A DNA stretch of 64,000 nt from Siphonodentalium dalli (taxonomy: Eukaryota; Mollusca; Scaphopoda; Gadilida; Siphonodentaliidae), in the NCBI GenBank assembly GCA_032622095.1, contig CP136068.1, positions 131,941,989 through 132,005,988 on the forward strand, given 5' to 3'. Both the position numbers and the translations under genes were made by a program. This document shows, in pieces, positions 48,501-55,285 of the stretch; the stretch's first letter is position 1, and every line of letters starts with the position of its first letter. The notes beneath the pieces were generated by a model. That model was not told the origin of the DNA and did no database searches. It worked only from the letters and a program-made list of their open reading frames with translations.

Positions 48501-50738
48501 AGTATGTTGTTCTAAAGATATTCGCCTACAAGTTCTGAAATATCTCTTCAGTGGTATTTTCCCCGGTAGTTTGCCCTAATGTCCCTTGACTAATATGGTA
48601 TAAATAAATAGCGTTTGATTCACTTCTTTGCCAACAATTGAAAACAGCCGGAAAATGGGTGTGACCATGGACAGTAGTTTTCATGTCGATGGGCAAACCC
48701 CATGCAGAGTGTATTACCCTTGATGTGTACGTTCGTTGGCTGGCAAAATTGCACCGCAAACTCGCTTGGACAACGCCGGATAGTCCAGTTAGTAAATATA
48801 TATGAACATTCTCAAGTATTTTCATAAACCTATTTCAATGAAGGCAATACTTTACCACCAGGGACGTGCGTCAGGGGTGGGTACCCAAAGAACAACAGTT
48901 GGACATTTCATGCCCGACAACATTAGTTGGAAATTTCCGACCAATTAGTTTTAATTGTGTGCTGATAATTTGATATACCAAACAGTATTAAGTGTGATAT
49001 TTGTTGTTTTTAGAACGAAAGACCAATTATTTTGACTGAAGTGGAGCAATCAGTTGAGAATTATCAGCCATAGGTTGGGGGGGGGGGGGGGGGGGGGGGG
49101 GGTTACGATGGAAATTTCCAATAGTTGGAAAGTTTGATAAAATACAGAATAAGATTAAATAATGTATATATAATTGTTACAAGGGGGACTTTGCATTCAT
49201 GCACTCCTCTCTGTGTGGCGTTTATGATACTCATATATCAGCAGCATCCCATCGATGGAATTGGCCGTGGCGATCTCACATTCCAACATATCAACTTAAT
49301 CAAGTAAAATTTTTTTTACTGGCCTAAGAACAGCAACACGCACTGTGTTATTTATATTGTACCCTGTGACAGCTGATGCTATAAGGGAGACATGATAGGT
49401 ACAGTTATGCCCTGTGCCAATGCATTCTCTTATATATGCGAGTCGACCATAGGTCTCCTCGCATATATAAGAGAATGCATTGGCCTAAAAAAAATCTTTT
49501 TTTAACACTTTTTACCATTTTGTCTTACATTCTTTAACAATTTTATAATTTTAATGTGTTAAGTCAATGCATTCCCTTATATATGCGAGGCGACCTATGG
49601 TCGACTCGCATATATAAGAGAATGCATTGGCACAGGGCCCTTCTGTTGGGTAAAGGGTTCACCCACATTTGGTGGACTTTCGCGATATTAATATATATAA
49701 CTAGCGAACAGAGCAACACGTTGCCCTTATTAAGCACACAAAATTTCGAACAACATTTGTGTAATTCCGTACCTTAAGTTTGGAAAGTCCCTCTATATAT
49801 AAAACAAAAGAACTATATTGAGAAACGGTGTGATTTGTTCTCCGAAATTTTTATCAACATAAAAGTCTAAACTCACATGGACGACAACATGCATGGCAAG
49901 TCAAACACAATATTTATAATTTGCTGCCATTTTACTAAGTCACCAGTCTGACACTTTGAAATTTGGAAAAAAACATTTGAAGAAACCATGGGATGAATCA
50001 TGAAAGAGAACTTTGAGAAGAAATAAGTACCTGTGATTTTGAAGTAATTGAAATTAGACCCAAATTACAATTACAATTACATCCTAACCAATTGCAATTA
50101 CATGTAAATGAGAATAAACTCGATTACCAATTACATGCAATTACTTGAAAAAATGTAATTAATTACAGTCAATTACAATTACAAATTACAATTGCCCCAT
50201 CCCTGCTAGCCATTAATAACGAATTTCAAATCTTTAACAAGGTGCAAAAATCAGTGTTTTTTAAGAAATCTCAATATTTCACGTTGAAGAAATGTTGAGA
50301 TAACCACACTACTATATGTATTTTATAGTGCCACTTTTGCTTTTATTTAAAGCAGTTGATTCAATTTTCTGTGAGATAAAAATACTCAGAGTAGTATATC
50401 TGTTGCAAGATGTTATTAACTTTGTTTTTTTTCTCAAATTTTAAACCCACTTTCGGGCTATGTTTTGTTTATTTGGGGTGTAAAGTAATAAAACAAATCT
50501 ACTCACGAGCTTCAAACTGTCCGCCTGTGTCGCTCATCTGGTAACACCCTGTATCATTGTAAGTGAATGACATACACGATGGGGTTTCATCACAGTCAGC
50601 AGCACAACTGATATCGGACCAAGTTTTGGTTATCAACAAGACATTTCCTTCGTCCATTGAGTCAAAGTTCATTTGGTATAACTTTCCAACCGAAACTGAT
50701 ACTTGAATCACATAAAAGAGAACTTGAATGCTCCGCAT
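22384..50738 (-). CDS. Secreted PAN/apple - Thr-rich - C-type lectin gene, 4 coding exons (full span)
   Basis: The coding exons are 50738-50507, 34079-33780, 28791-28615 and 22610-22384. They total 936 nt, which is 311 codons plus a stop. Every junction is phase 1 and every intron starts GT and ends AG. The predicted order is signal peptide (about 1-18), PAN/apple-like module (about 20-77), Thr-rich linker (78-177) and C-type lectin domain (178-311). Such proteins are usually secreted recognition or adhesion molecules; ligand and role here are unknown. The introns are about 16.4, 5.0 and 6.0 kb and carry most of the repeats of this region. Extra or alternative exons could be missing, since no transcript is available. 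Frame closure over four independent exons makes the model fairly convincing. Confidence 0.66.
22863..23072 (-). CDS. Unassigned open frame in lectin intron 3, possible exon
   Basis: A 69-codon frame holds five cysteines and ends near a plausible donor (CTCTAAG^GTATAT). No convincing acceptor with a pyrimidine tract was found upstream, and the lectin frame closes without it. It could be a decayed or alternative exon, or chance. No domain recognised. Confidence 0.15.
   Translation of the reverse strand: MNVNRCVRNNTDWSHFEAPVRFVCYELRVTNNGIITELFLRQHWKLVCFTKNQGTIVTMGVCSKVYKSL
23223..23270. repeat. Hairpin TTTTACCAGAATAAATC / GATTGATTCTGGTAAAG
   Basis: Imperfect 17 bp arms around GTCTTCGAC, with a smaller GTGCTCTAAG...CAGAGCAC inverted repeat beside it. 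Probably a decayed element end in lectin intron 3. Confidence 0.45.
24220..25380. repeat. Dispersed repeat cluster around CACTGTTAAC and GACCGCACC
   Basis: Four or more partial units of about 200-330 bp in mixed orientations share GGTACGTACATGTCTATT, CTCGAGCTATCGACTTGGG and GGTGCGGTCGG. They match the cluster at 51500-52450. No coding content. Confidence 0.7.
25978..27782. mobile_element. Candidate 1.8 kb TIR element in lectin intron 3
   Basis: GTTATTTCGCTAAAATCC at the left is mirrored by GGATTTAAGCGAAATAAC at the right, and the GATTCAGAATC extension is also shared (about 29 of 31 bp). No target duplication or transposase frame seen. Confidence 0.45.
26945..27245. other. AT-rich stretch, possible LINE tail; no gene
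   Basis: TTTATTTCAAATATATGTC and following AT-rich DNA resemble a LINE 3' end in reverse orientation. Nothing firmer. Confidence 0.25.
27783..28600. other. Lectin intron 3 sequence without recognised feature
   Basis: No repeat structure or exon found other than the lectin exon that starts just beyond. Confidence 0.4.
28615..28791 (-). CDS. Exon 3: N-terminal half of C-type lectin domain
   Basis: This exon is 177 bp, phase 1 to phase 1. The acceptor is TTAATATTTTCAG^AT and the donor GGAGCCG^GTAGGTT. It encodes W198 and C205 in the W-x-x-S-x-x-x-C context that marks helix 1 of C-type lectin domains, then LARVDD (215-220), matching the usual L-A-x-V start of the second strand. C205 should pair with C304 in exon 4. 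The usual short N-terminal disulfide of long-form domains is absent. Confidence 0.7.
28860..29598. other. Lectin intron 2 sequence without recognised feature
   Basis: AT-rich with short frames only. Confidence 0.4.
29599..30353. repeat. Left copy of ~755 bp direct repeat flanking the LINE
   Basis: This copy runs from CTTGAATACTGT to CCGCCTCT. It matches 32917-33675 with only three differences that I could see: one C in a C-run, a 17 bp indel and 16 versus 12 GTC units. The LINE lies exactly between the copies, so this is either a very long target-site duplication or a segmental duplication. Confidence 0.85.
30189..30236 (+). repeat. (GTC)16 microsatellite
   Basis: Sixteen perfect GTC units flanked by GTT and GCT runs. 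Arg- and Gln-run reading frames over it are artefacts of the repeat. The paralogous array at 33523-33558 has 12 units. Confidence 0.95.
30354..32916 (-). mobile_element. 5'-truncated non-LTR retrotransposon (LINE)
   Basis: The insert lies between two direct repeats (29599-30353 and 32917-33675). It starts in mid-ORF on the minus strand and ends with AATAAA and a short TA-rich tail next to the left repeat. The endonuclease half of the element is missing, as is usual for LINE copies truncated during target-primed reverse transcription. It sits in intron 2 of the lectin gene in the same orientation as the gene. The reverse-transcriptase frame is still open over about 824 codons, suggesting a recent insertion. 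The clade was not determined. Confidence 0.85.
30453..32915 (-). CDS. LINE reverse transcriptase ORF, 5' truncated
   Basis: The frame has its first internal Met at 32783, giving 776 aa, but stays open upstream to 32915. Residues counted from that Met: the N-terminal RT region G-I-D-N-V near 125-129; motif A F-L-D-S-Q-K-A-F-D (253-261, catalytic D255); motif B Q-G-T-R-Q-G-A-V-T-S-P (310-320) followed by Y-I-N-D-L; motif C A-A-D-D (353-356). A Cys/His cluster (C681, C682, C684, H694, C699) near the C-terminus resembles the zinc knuckle of many LINEs. Motif C is normally F/Y-A-D-D, so Ala at the first position is odd and may impair activity. No endonuclease domain is present. Confidence 0.85.
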   Translation of the reverse strand, partial: TLHQLLKERRRDWICDGRPHACDAVSQTEYKHAKRKFRQTLRSCMRKTERDSLDQLELCARTNSSQFWRTLKSADQGSRPNGLCSVMKFDDITLRDPVKILSAWGSYFKNLYTPNAHSDPEFDVVVRTRLEQLLDVSHTNYTDTIFCERITIPELNLVLKNLKRHKSSGIDNVVNEHIINGSERLKAALCHLYNGMIDLEWIPPCLKTGIIVPLYKGSPKPHAIPDSYRAITLLPVMYKVFEGILLNRFLTDGHFPNFPNKLQHGFQKGVNCLMTSFVLQESISYLHDLDARAYVCFLDSQKAFDRVWHEGLLIKLHDMGFNGKILRLVTNMHQYCKSHVLYNGSLSEPFDVLQGTRQGAVTSPFFYLLYINDLLETLTKSRNGLHISEIPCTSPSAADDIALISLTKSGLDSLIDICYRYSRQWRFNFSTTKSTIVVFNETKRQDKLNDRQWFLGDQPLPESNNCVHLGIKQCKFQADTTRSSILSEKLRKSYFSIAGRGLLKSCTPLTMANLLGSIVLPKALYGCQFLNITNNTVMYSMEKAYRLCVKHIQTLPTRTPTNVAMSLLGLIPLETEIHINKLNFLSELIHLPQGHQVPLTIFLQKFFQLTLFARQTTGFVPDIIEILNLYDLYHVLTTYVKTGIFPTKSSWKNLVQTAVRQNYHREWCRSVSVDRNLDVFKIVHGDPASCWNIWRILRDYPRYNKQLRNLALLLNKTTYSNNLTCCACINTYNCELIHAIRHCNSPCSVVLRNDYLDCITDQYGVAAFLYIDSLSDIELCAFLLGTDVMQYPVEIEQHMDKIIIDTATFLFILCQVIRGQ
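32917..33675. repeat. Right copy of ~755 bp direct repeat flanking the LINE
   Basis: This copy is 759 bp and has the same termini as the left copy. It carries 17 bp near 33374 that the left copy lacks, and 12 GTC units (33523-33558). The lectin Thr-rich exon lies about 105 bp to its right. Confidence 0.85.
33780..34079 (-). CDS. Exon 2: threonine-rich mucin-like linker
   Basis: This exon is 300 bp (100 codons, phase 1 at both ends). The acceptor reads CACCCACAG^AT and the donor GCAT^GTGAGTT. It encodes a short leader with Pro and Asp, then long Thr runs broken by Ser, Ala, Asn, Gln and Pro. Such tracts are typical O-glycosylated stalks between extracellular domains. The DNA is a degenerate GTT/GTA/GTC trinucleotide array read on the complementary strand, so length polymorphism is likely. 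Splice sites and matching phase separate it from the non-coding microsatellites nearby. The right-hand copy of the LINE-flanking repeat ends about 105 bp downstream of the exon in gene direction. Confidence 0.62.
34225..34418 (-). mobile_element. Helitron-like element H2, short
   Basis: Minus-strand copy from TC...ATATATTTTGGGACTTCTG through the CTGT repeat and one core unit to the CTAG end at 34225. A related truncated copy is at 34740-34830. Confidence 0.65.
34740..34830 (-). mobile_element. Helitron-like element H3, truncated
   Basis: Minus-strand copy keeping the TC...TATATTTTGGGACTTCTG start, the CTGT microsatellite and part of one core unit. The CTAG end is missing. Confidence 0.55.
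35783..35900 (+). CDS. Possible small plus-strand coding exon inside lectin intron 1
   Basis: An ATG-started frame of 39 codons (begins MDPVAKYPLKTAV) is rich in Lys and Asp and ends at a strong donor (AATGTCT^GTAAGTTG). It would be a nested gene on the opposite strand to the lectin gene. I recognise no domain and see no partner exon, so this is a weak candidate. Confidence 0.2.
36234..36602. mobile_element. Family D TTAA element
   Basis: TTAA at 36230-36233 and 36603-36606; both termini match AGGTACTCAATCCGAT. Located in lectin intron 1. Confidence 0.72.
36998..37173. repeat. 25 bp minisatellite, 7 identical units
   Basis: CGATGAGGTTTTGGTATTG plus TGGTTT repeats seven times without visible change. 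A minus-strand frame through it is a repeat artefact. Confidence 0.92.
37491..38088 (+). mobile_element. Helitron-like element H4
   Basis: Starts TCTCATATATATTTTGAAG with a CTGT microsatellite and ends hairpin GCCCGgAC/GTCGGGC plus CTAG. The core is a ~125 bp minisatellite containing CTATCGACTTGAAATTTGGT and CGCGCATGCGCAGAC, about three full units plus partial ones. The core is unrelated to that of H1 although the ends agree. Long open frames here follow from the repeat period. Confidence 0.72.
38089..38529 (+). mobile_element. Helitron-like element H5, joined head-to-tail to H4
   Basis: Begins with TC at the base after the H4 CTAG. Same 5' end and core as H4 with fewer core units; ends with the same hairpin and CCAG, a changed CTAG. 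Confidence 0.72.
38530..38720 (+). mobile_element. Helitron-like element H6, 5' part
   Basis: Starts TCTATTATATATTTTGGAAG at the base after H5 and continues through a GT/CTGT run and a GACCGAGCCGATTTCGATGA core. The 3' end was not identified, so the right boundary is approximate. A 14-G run lies inside. Confidence 0.5.
39128..39307 (+). mobile_element. Helitron-like element H7, 3' fragment
   Basis: Keeps one H1-type core unit, the CCCGGAC/GTCGGG hairpin and the CTAG end (39304-39307); the 5' part is missing. Confidence 0.6.
39310..39420 (-). repeat. GATA microsatellite and likely LINE 3' tail
   Basis: GATAGATAGATAGATAG followed by TTTATTGG: read on the minus strand this is an AATAAA-containing 3' end with a tandem tail. 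Confidence 0.4.
39430..40790. other. Lectin intron 1 sequence with poly(G) tract; no gene
   Basis: A 20-G run at 40077-40096 followed by ACCCACC-rich pyrimidine stretches. Frames are short and unrecognised. Confidence 0.4.
41326..44335. mobile_element. 3.0 kb element with TATACTTCCATG inverted ends and internal repeat arrays
   Basis: TATACTTCCATG at 41326 is mirrored by CATGGAAGTATA at 44324-44335; the left end also forms a small hairpin. Inside are diverged tandem units. One type (about 41845 and 42155) ends AGAATTTTGTAAATCGGTTGA. A second (about 42690, 43045, 43430, 43705) contains AATGCAGGAGCGGGTA and CCTGCCCAACGGAGAGCTCG. No transposase frame was seen, so the class is unknown. Confidence 0.6.
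44388..44867 (+). CDS. Hypothetical 159-aa protein with C-x-x-C and basic region
   Basis: An uninterrupted ATG-started frame of 159 codons follows the right end of the 3 kb repeat element at 41326-44335. It contains H-C-P-K-C-D-T-H around residues 51-58, a C-C-K-R-K-K basic patch and several further cysteines. The C-x-x-C plus His pattern suggests zinc binding, but no known family is recognised. It lies in lectin intron 1 on the opposite strand. It may be a remnant of a transposon-encoded protein or a chance frame; its length is above background for this AT-rich window. Confidence 0.28.
   Translation: MCYITVHFNLEPVALVHGNVIGCKRRIPESWFVIWISGKHHAHIHTNYPPKHCPKCDTHLNNDAEHFEAFILKKCCKRKKLRPKVTFSQLKHPPTRPSVWKKVDDPPALAGNYRGARSNRLFKKTMGVSNVECSSTFKIQTTRSELSCRYNNDNCNGSR
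45040..46860. repeat. Cluster of GATATCAGCC palindromes
   Basis: Four palindromes (about 45295-45388, 45664-45772, 45983-46110, 46684-46822) pair TTGGTTGGTTTGATATTA with TAATATCAAACCAACCAA. Between them, repeated blocks such as TTTTACGACATCAC and TTAGATCGCCTC occur in both orientations. A family P MITE interrupts the cluster at 46275-46664. Confidence 0.75.
46275..46664 (-). mobile_element. piggyBac-type MITE, family P, copy 3 (inverted)
   Basis: TTAA at 46271-46274 and 46665-46668; opposite orientation to copies 1 and 2. The right terminus has one changed base. It is inserted inside the palindrome cluster of 45.0-46.9 kb. Confidence 0.8.
47427..48070. mobile_element. Family D TTAA element, copy with nested MITE
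   Basis: Termini AGGTACTCAATCCGAT / ATCGGATTGAGTACCT with TTAA on both sides (47423-47426, 48071-48074). Other copies: 9668-9955 (left end missing), 20714-21023, 36234-36602 and 53036-53471. No coding capacity. Confidence 0.75.
47456..47642. mobile_element. 187 bp fully palindromic TTAA MITE nested in family D
   Basis: TTAA at 47452-47455 and 47643-47646. Arms of about 85 bp start CCCTTTCAGTGCCAAGTCC and pair almost perfectly. It interrupts a family D element just after its left terminus. Confidence 0.8.
48080..49076. other. Lectin intron 1 sequence without recognised feature
   Basis: Short frames only, for example 48526-48825 on the minus strand, with no domain. A 26-G run follows at 49077-49102. 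Confidence 0.4.
49077..49102 (+). repeat. Poly(G) tract, 26 G
   Basis: The longest of more than ten G-runs of 9 bp or more in the window. Confidence 0.95.
49393..49659 (-). mobile_element. piggyBac-type MITE, family P, copy 4 (truncated)
   Basis: Keeps both hairpins and the TGTTGGGTAAAGGG terminus. It lacks the other end and has no TTAA after the terminus (GGGTTCACC). A truncated or decayed copy. Confidence 0.7.
50040..50205. repeat. Degenerate (AATTAC)n tract
   Basis: Many ATTACAATTAC and TAATTGCAATTA variants in both orientations, with no fixed period. Confidence 0.7.
50507..50738 (-). CDS. Exon 1: signal peptide and PAN/apple-like module
   Basis: The exon encodes 77 residues plus one base. 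The start ATG at 50738 was chosen because a hydrophobic leader (MRSIQVLFYVIQVSVSVG) follows it directly. The mature part has the PAN pattern: W40, C45, C49, C55 followed by M-S-F-T-Y-N, then C65. PAN/apple modules mediate protein or carbohydrate contacts in secreted proteins. The donor reads GCTC^GTGAGT, leaving phase 1. The module is shorter than a typical full PAN domain of about 80 aa. No TATA box was seen just upstream. The same frame runs a few codons past the splice site and then stops. Confidence 0.7.
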
Positions 50739-50875
50739 GTTCAAAGTCAAAGTAACAGACGAGGATACGAGCTGACCAAATACCGATTCCTTTACAGTCG
50801 AAAGCGTGTTTTACTACATTGGTACGAACTTGTTGAAACTGTATGCATACGACAATAGAAACGACATTTGCGAAT

Positions 50876-51255
50876 TAAGGTCAATTCATACCGGGCGTGA
50901 GCGCGCGATTTTTACGGCCGTTTTCTGTCGCCCGTAGCTGTTCAAGGCGCGCGATTATTATAATCACACCGAAAACGACAGTATCGCTGGCCAAGGCCCG
51001 GTCATAGCAGTGATTGAAAAATTCGTCGATTTCTCGCATTGTGGCAAACCAGTGGGATGATTGGGTCGCTGTCAAATATGATGTTTATCCGTGAGTATAT
51101 TTGTTCTGTTTGAAGGGCACACTTTCATTTGTCGCCGCGATAACAAAAGTGATGGAAAATTTAGCGACAAGACTGATAACTGAAGTGCAACACCATGCGC
51201 GTCTGTATGACACGGAGTGGAACAAGTACAAGAATAAAAAGGGAAAATGTTTCTA
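50876..51255 (+). mobile_element. Possible Harbinger-type fragment with MADF-like exon start
   Basis: AAGGTCAATTCATACCGG near 50878 resembles the end of PIF/Harbinger-type elements. At 51152 an ATG starts about 33 codons with the MADF/Myb-like pattern L-I-x-E-V-x-x-H-x-x-L-Y-D followed by Y-K-N-K-K. MADF domains bind DNA and occur in the accessory protein of Harbinger transposons. The similarity then stops, so this would be a fragment. It lies just upstream of the lectin gene, on the opposite strand. Confidence 0.35.
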
Positions 51256-51499
51256 TAAACACGGCACCTATATATGTGTCAGATATATTCATTCTATTGA
51301 AGAGACGGTTACCATTAATGGCAGGCGTCAATTACAAAACCACTTCCCAGGATATAATTCATTCAGTATATATAGGTTATAACCCACCTGGGTATCTGTA
51401 CAAGAAATACAGACCAAGGCGCGTATCACCGCTGCCTTTATTTCTTCTACAGACACCCACTCACGGTTCTACTATAAAAGCCGAGCGTATACTGACCGC

Positions 51500-52450
51500 A
51501 TTCGACCGCAGCGGCCGTACCCGACCGCACCGCCCCATGCAAGGGCGCGAGGGAGATGGGATATGAACCATGCATCTTGCAAAATAGACATGTGTGTACC
51601 AAAGTTCCAACCCCCAAGTCGATATCTCGAGCGGAAACGGCACTGTTAACCCCTCTTGCAGCCGGTTCCGTTATAAGGTACGCAAAAAATAATAATGAAA
51701 AAAACACCGACCGCACCTCTCCTAGCTGTCTGTTCACAGAAAGGGGCGTCATATCATGCAGCGAATACGCCTTAAATACATGGGCGATCGGGAAAGTTAC
51801 TAGCTACAGCGAACAGCCGAAGTGAATATATTAACATATATGCATGCTGCGGTCGAATTTTATATGCATGACATGTACGCAAAAAAAACACAGACAGTAA
51901 CACCCGCCGATCGTACCGCCCCACCCAGGTGACCGAATGAGATGGGACAGCTCAATCGTAAACTGCACGGTTAACCCCTAACTCGCGGCCGGTTCCGCAG
52001 GTACGCAAAATACAAAAGGCACGGACCGCACCTCTCCTAGCTGTCTGACCACGGACGTGGGTAATATATTATGCAGCGAATACCATCTGCATCCATGGGC
52101 GATCGGGAAAGTTGCTAAATAAGGCGGAAGTGAATATATTAACCCATACATTATGGTCTAATTCGCTATGCATATACGCACACACACAGAAAGTAACATC
52201 GGCCGACCGTACTGTCCCAGGGGTCCGAACGAGATGGTTCATGCGCGATCGTGCAGAATATAACTGTAGCCTATATATGTACCAAAGTTCCAATATATCT
52301 CGAGCGGAATCTGCACTGTTAACCCCTAACTTGCGACCGGTTCCGTCAGGTATGAAAAATAAAAAAGGCACCAACCGCACCTCTCCTAGCTGTCTGACCA
52401 GGGAAAGGGGTACCCCATGGGACCGAACGAGATGGGACATGCACTATCGC
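51500..52450. repeat. Second cluster of the CACTGTTAACCCC / GACCGCACC repeat
   Basis: At least three direct partial units with GTACCAAAGTTCCAA, GCGGAAACGGCACTGTTAAC and CGACCGCACCTCTCCTAGCT. Same family as 24220-25380. Confidence 0.7.
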
Positions 52451-52479
52451 GCAACAATATACATGTATACGACAGAGTT

Positions 52480-53030
52480 ATGTCCCCTCCCTATGCTGGT
52501 CTGTAAATTGCCATCACGTTTATTTTCGTAATTTTGTCAGTTACAATTGCGAGCAAGGGAGTAAATGAACAAGCAGTATAAATGTGCCAATATATTCTTG
52601 AAGATCTATATGCATAGATACATTCTATGAATCAGTAATGAGTATTTAACAGAACATAATGTGATTTACAGAAATGAGAGGTATTGTTGATTTAATACTG
52701 CAGTATCAGTTAAACTGAAATGTCTAATACTGTCTACTAAATTTGAAACATCCCGCAGACACACGTTATACAAATTTAACCAAAGGGAGTGGTGGGTGGG
52801 AAACTTTGTGCGTTCCCGCATAGAATCTCCAAGAAAGGCCGGATGTCGTCGTGCATGACGTTATATACTAGGCTATAGTCTGTATCTATAAAGTGAGATG
52901 TGCTCAATGCAGATTCCCTCATCCGCAATTATCCTGTTTGACTAAGTCAAACAAAAACAATTAATATTGGCTTGGACATTAATTCGGTTTCTCTCAATAG
53001 TGCAGAATGAAGTCTAACCGAGCACTAAGT
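52480..53030. other. No recognised feature
   Basis: No exon, repeat array or element end seen. Confidence 0.4.
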
Positions 53031-53035
53031 CTTAA

Positions 53036-53471
53036 AGTTACTCAATCCGATTCGATGGTCCCCATATAATCAGATTCCAACAACAACAACAACAACATCA
53101 ATATTTTTAGAAATGCCGCGTCAGTAATCAGAATCGATTAATTGCCCAACAATGATGCTAACCACTGTCAACTATATAGTATAAAATTGCCCGAACATGT
53201 TGTTCGACGAAATTTGGTCTTATTATGAACACAAAGCCTCTTGATTTTAGAGTTATCCATCTTCATCCGCAATTTGGTCCGAGACCGTCAGCTCGTAGAC
53301 TTTTTACTGGGCTACTATTAAGTATCGTTGGTGAAAAAAAATAGATTTCAAACAAAGATATCTAATAACTCTGAACTTTGATAGATGGGTTCCTCGACTC
53401 GAATCAAGTATTTCTTACCCCCGAAACCAAATAAATAGTAACTGAGGGGAGCTTAATCGGATTATGCATCT
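53036..53471. mobile_element. Family D TTAA element, inverted and diverged
   Basis: TTAA at 53032-53035 and 53472-53475. The interior matches the other copies in reverse complement; the termini have several changes. Confidence 0.65.
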
Positions 53472-53479
53472 TTAAATAC

Positions 53480-55280
53480 AAATATTAAAGATTTTCTCAT
53501 ATTCTGTGTACTTATGGGAATTGTCAGACCATCGTATCAGGGAACTGGATATATTCTGCCGTGCCGCTTGGACTTTTTTCTCTTAAGGTGCATGGTACAG
53601 TTAATCCAGGGGCCAAAACCAGAGATAAAAAAAAACAATATTGGCGTTGACGCAGTTGGACGTCCGATGAACTTCAAAAACCGGCAACTGCATTGACGTA
53701 AGATAATATCGACATGGTTAGCTGATATGGTTGCGATTTTTAGTTTATCCCCATGGGGCTGAAACCCTTTTCCATTCGTGTCACAATAATTTCGGCCATT
53801 ATGACAACCATCATTGTTTCAACCAGATTTCGGTAGATTATTCAAGAGAAAGCCTTCACAATGCCGGTGAGTAGAAACATTTATACGCTATGCATAAGGA
53901 TGGCAGATTACTTACGAGAAAAGTGAGGAAACTAAATGGTGATGAAGTGTGAAATATGTGTCCCTCATCACCTATTTCTTAACTGGTATTCGGTATTCAC
54001 CCCTGTTGTTAACTGTCATTCAGTATTCACCCCAGTATTCAAGTGCAGTGCGTGTATCTATTCTATTATATCTCAAGATAATGAGAAGAGACCAGGGGGA
54101 GGGGGTCGAAAAAAAAATTCAGGCACATATGCTGATTTTTGTCCTTTCGACCCTTGTTGGGACCCACCCACCCCCGCGTCCAATTTTTTTTCCGTTTTCA
54201 GCAGTTTTTTCCGACCATTTTTGGACACCCATCCCCTTTTAAGACTAAAACCGAGATTGTCAGGGGGAAATTCACTGTAAACAGCTGTATATTAATATAT
54301 GTGCATACTATTTGTCATGGATGTTAACCATTGACATGTAAATAGGAACGAGTCATTTTGGGGTCATTCGGCCAAAAAAACATGGCAACAAAATATAACA
54401 CGATAACTGCCTGCAGTCAGTTTAGCAGTTAGAATTACATTATTTCTCTTATTCCAAAGTGATTCAAGCCAAACTCATTGCAAAAAACAGTCAAAAAATT
54501 TGCAGGAAAAACATTTTTGAGTTGCGGAAAAAATTGCTTCTTGGTCCTATCGACCACCCACCCACCCGGCATACGTGCCCGGAACCCCCATGAAGAGACT
54601 AAATTTTCATGACTCAAGAAATTTCATAATTATTTTTATTAAAACCCCCCCCAGCTGACCAGGTCTCTAATACTGTGGTCATTTCCAGTTGATTGCTACC
54701 TGCTTGGGTGGACAAGCCTGCATACCAGCATTTGTTTCCATTAGTCTCAAATATTTGTGGCTGCTTTATTCTTCATTTTGATATATGGGGATATGATGTT
54801 AATTATATCATGCAATTAAAAAAGTAACTGAGCATGATGACACAAATGAAGCCAAAACAACATGTTATTTGCCATATTGGTGACATTATTAATTGTTTTA
54901 ACAGTCCTTGGTACCTAAAGGGACAACAAAAGAAACCAATATTTTCGACCTCTCAAATGTATTAAAATCCTTTGTTTGGTCTTCCCCTAATAATCATTCA
55001 ATGAAGATAATGATATGTGAAAATACAGATTTTTTCAGAGGATATATAGATACAGAGAATTTTTCTGTTGAAAATTCTAGAATTTTTGCCTGGATGTATG
55101 CAAAACATGCGTGTGCCCATTAAAGTTGGTCGGTGACAATATCATGAGCCGTGGTCAACTGTTGCAAATTCGCAGTCAGCTGTATCGCTCTTCACGAGAT
55201 GTGAACGGACACAGTGTACTCCGCGATTTGTTGCAATGTCTGATATATAGCGAATCCCTGGTTGAACATCAGTTGAGGAA
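53480..55280. other. No recognised gene; purine/pyrimidine tracts
   Basis: Around 54090-54250 and 54500-54650, ACCCACCCACCC-type stretches and A/G-rich stretches occur, related to sequence near 18560 and 40080-40220. Frames here are unrecognised. Confidence 0.4.
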
Positions 55281-55285
55281 CACTT

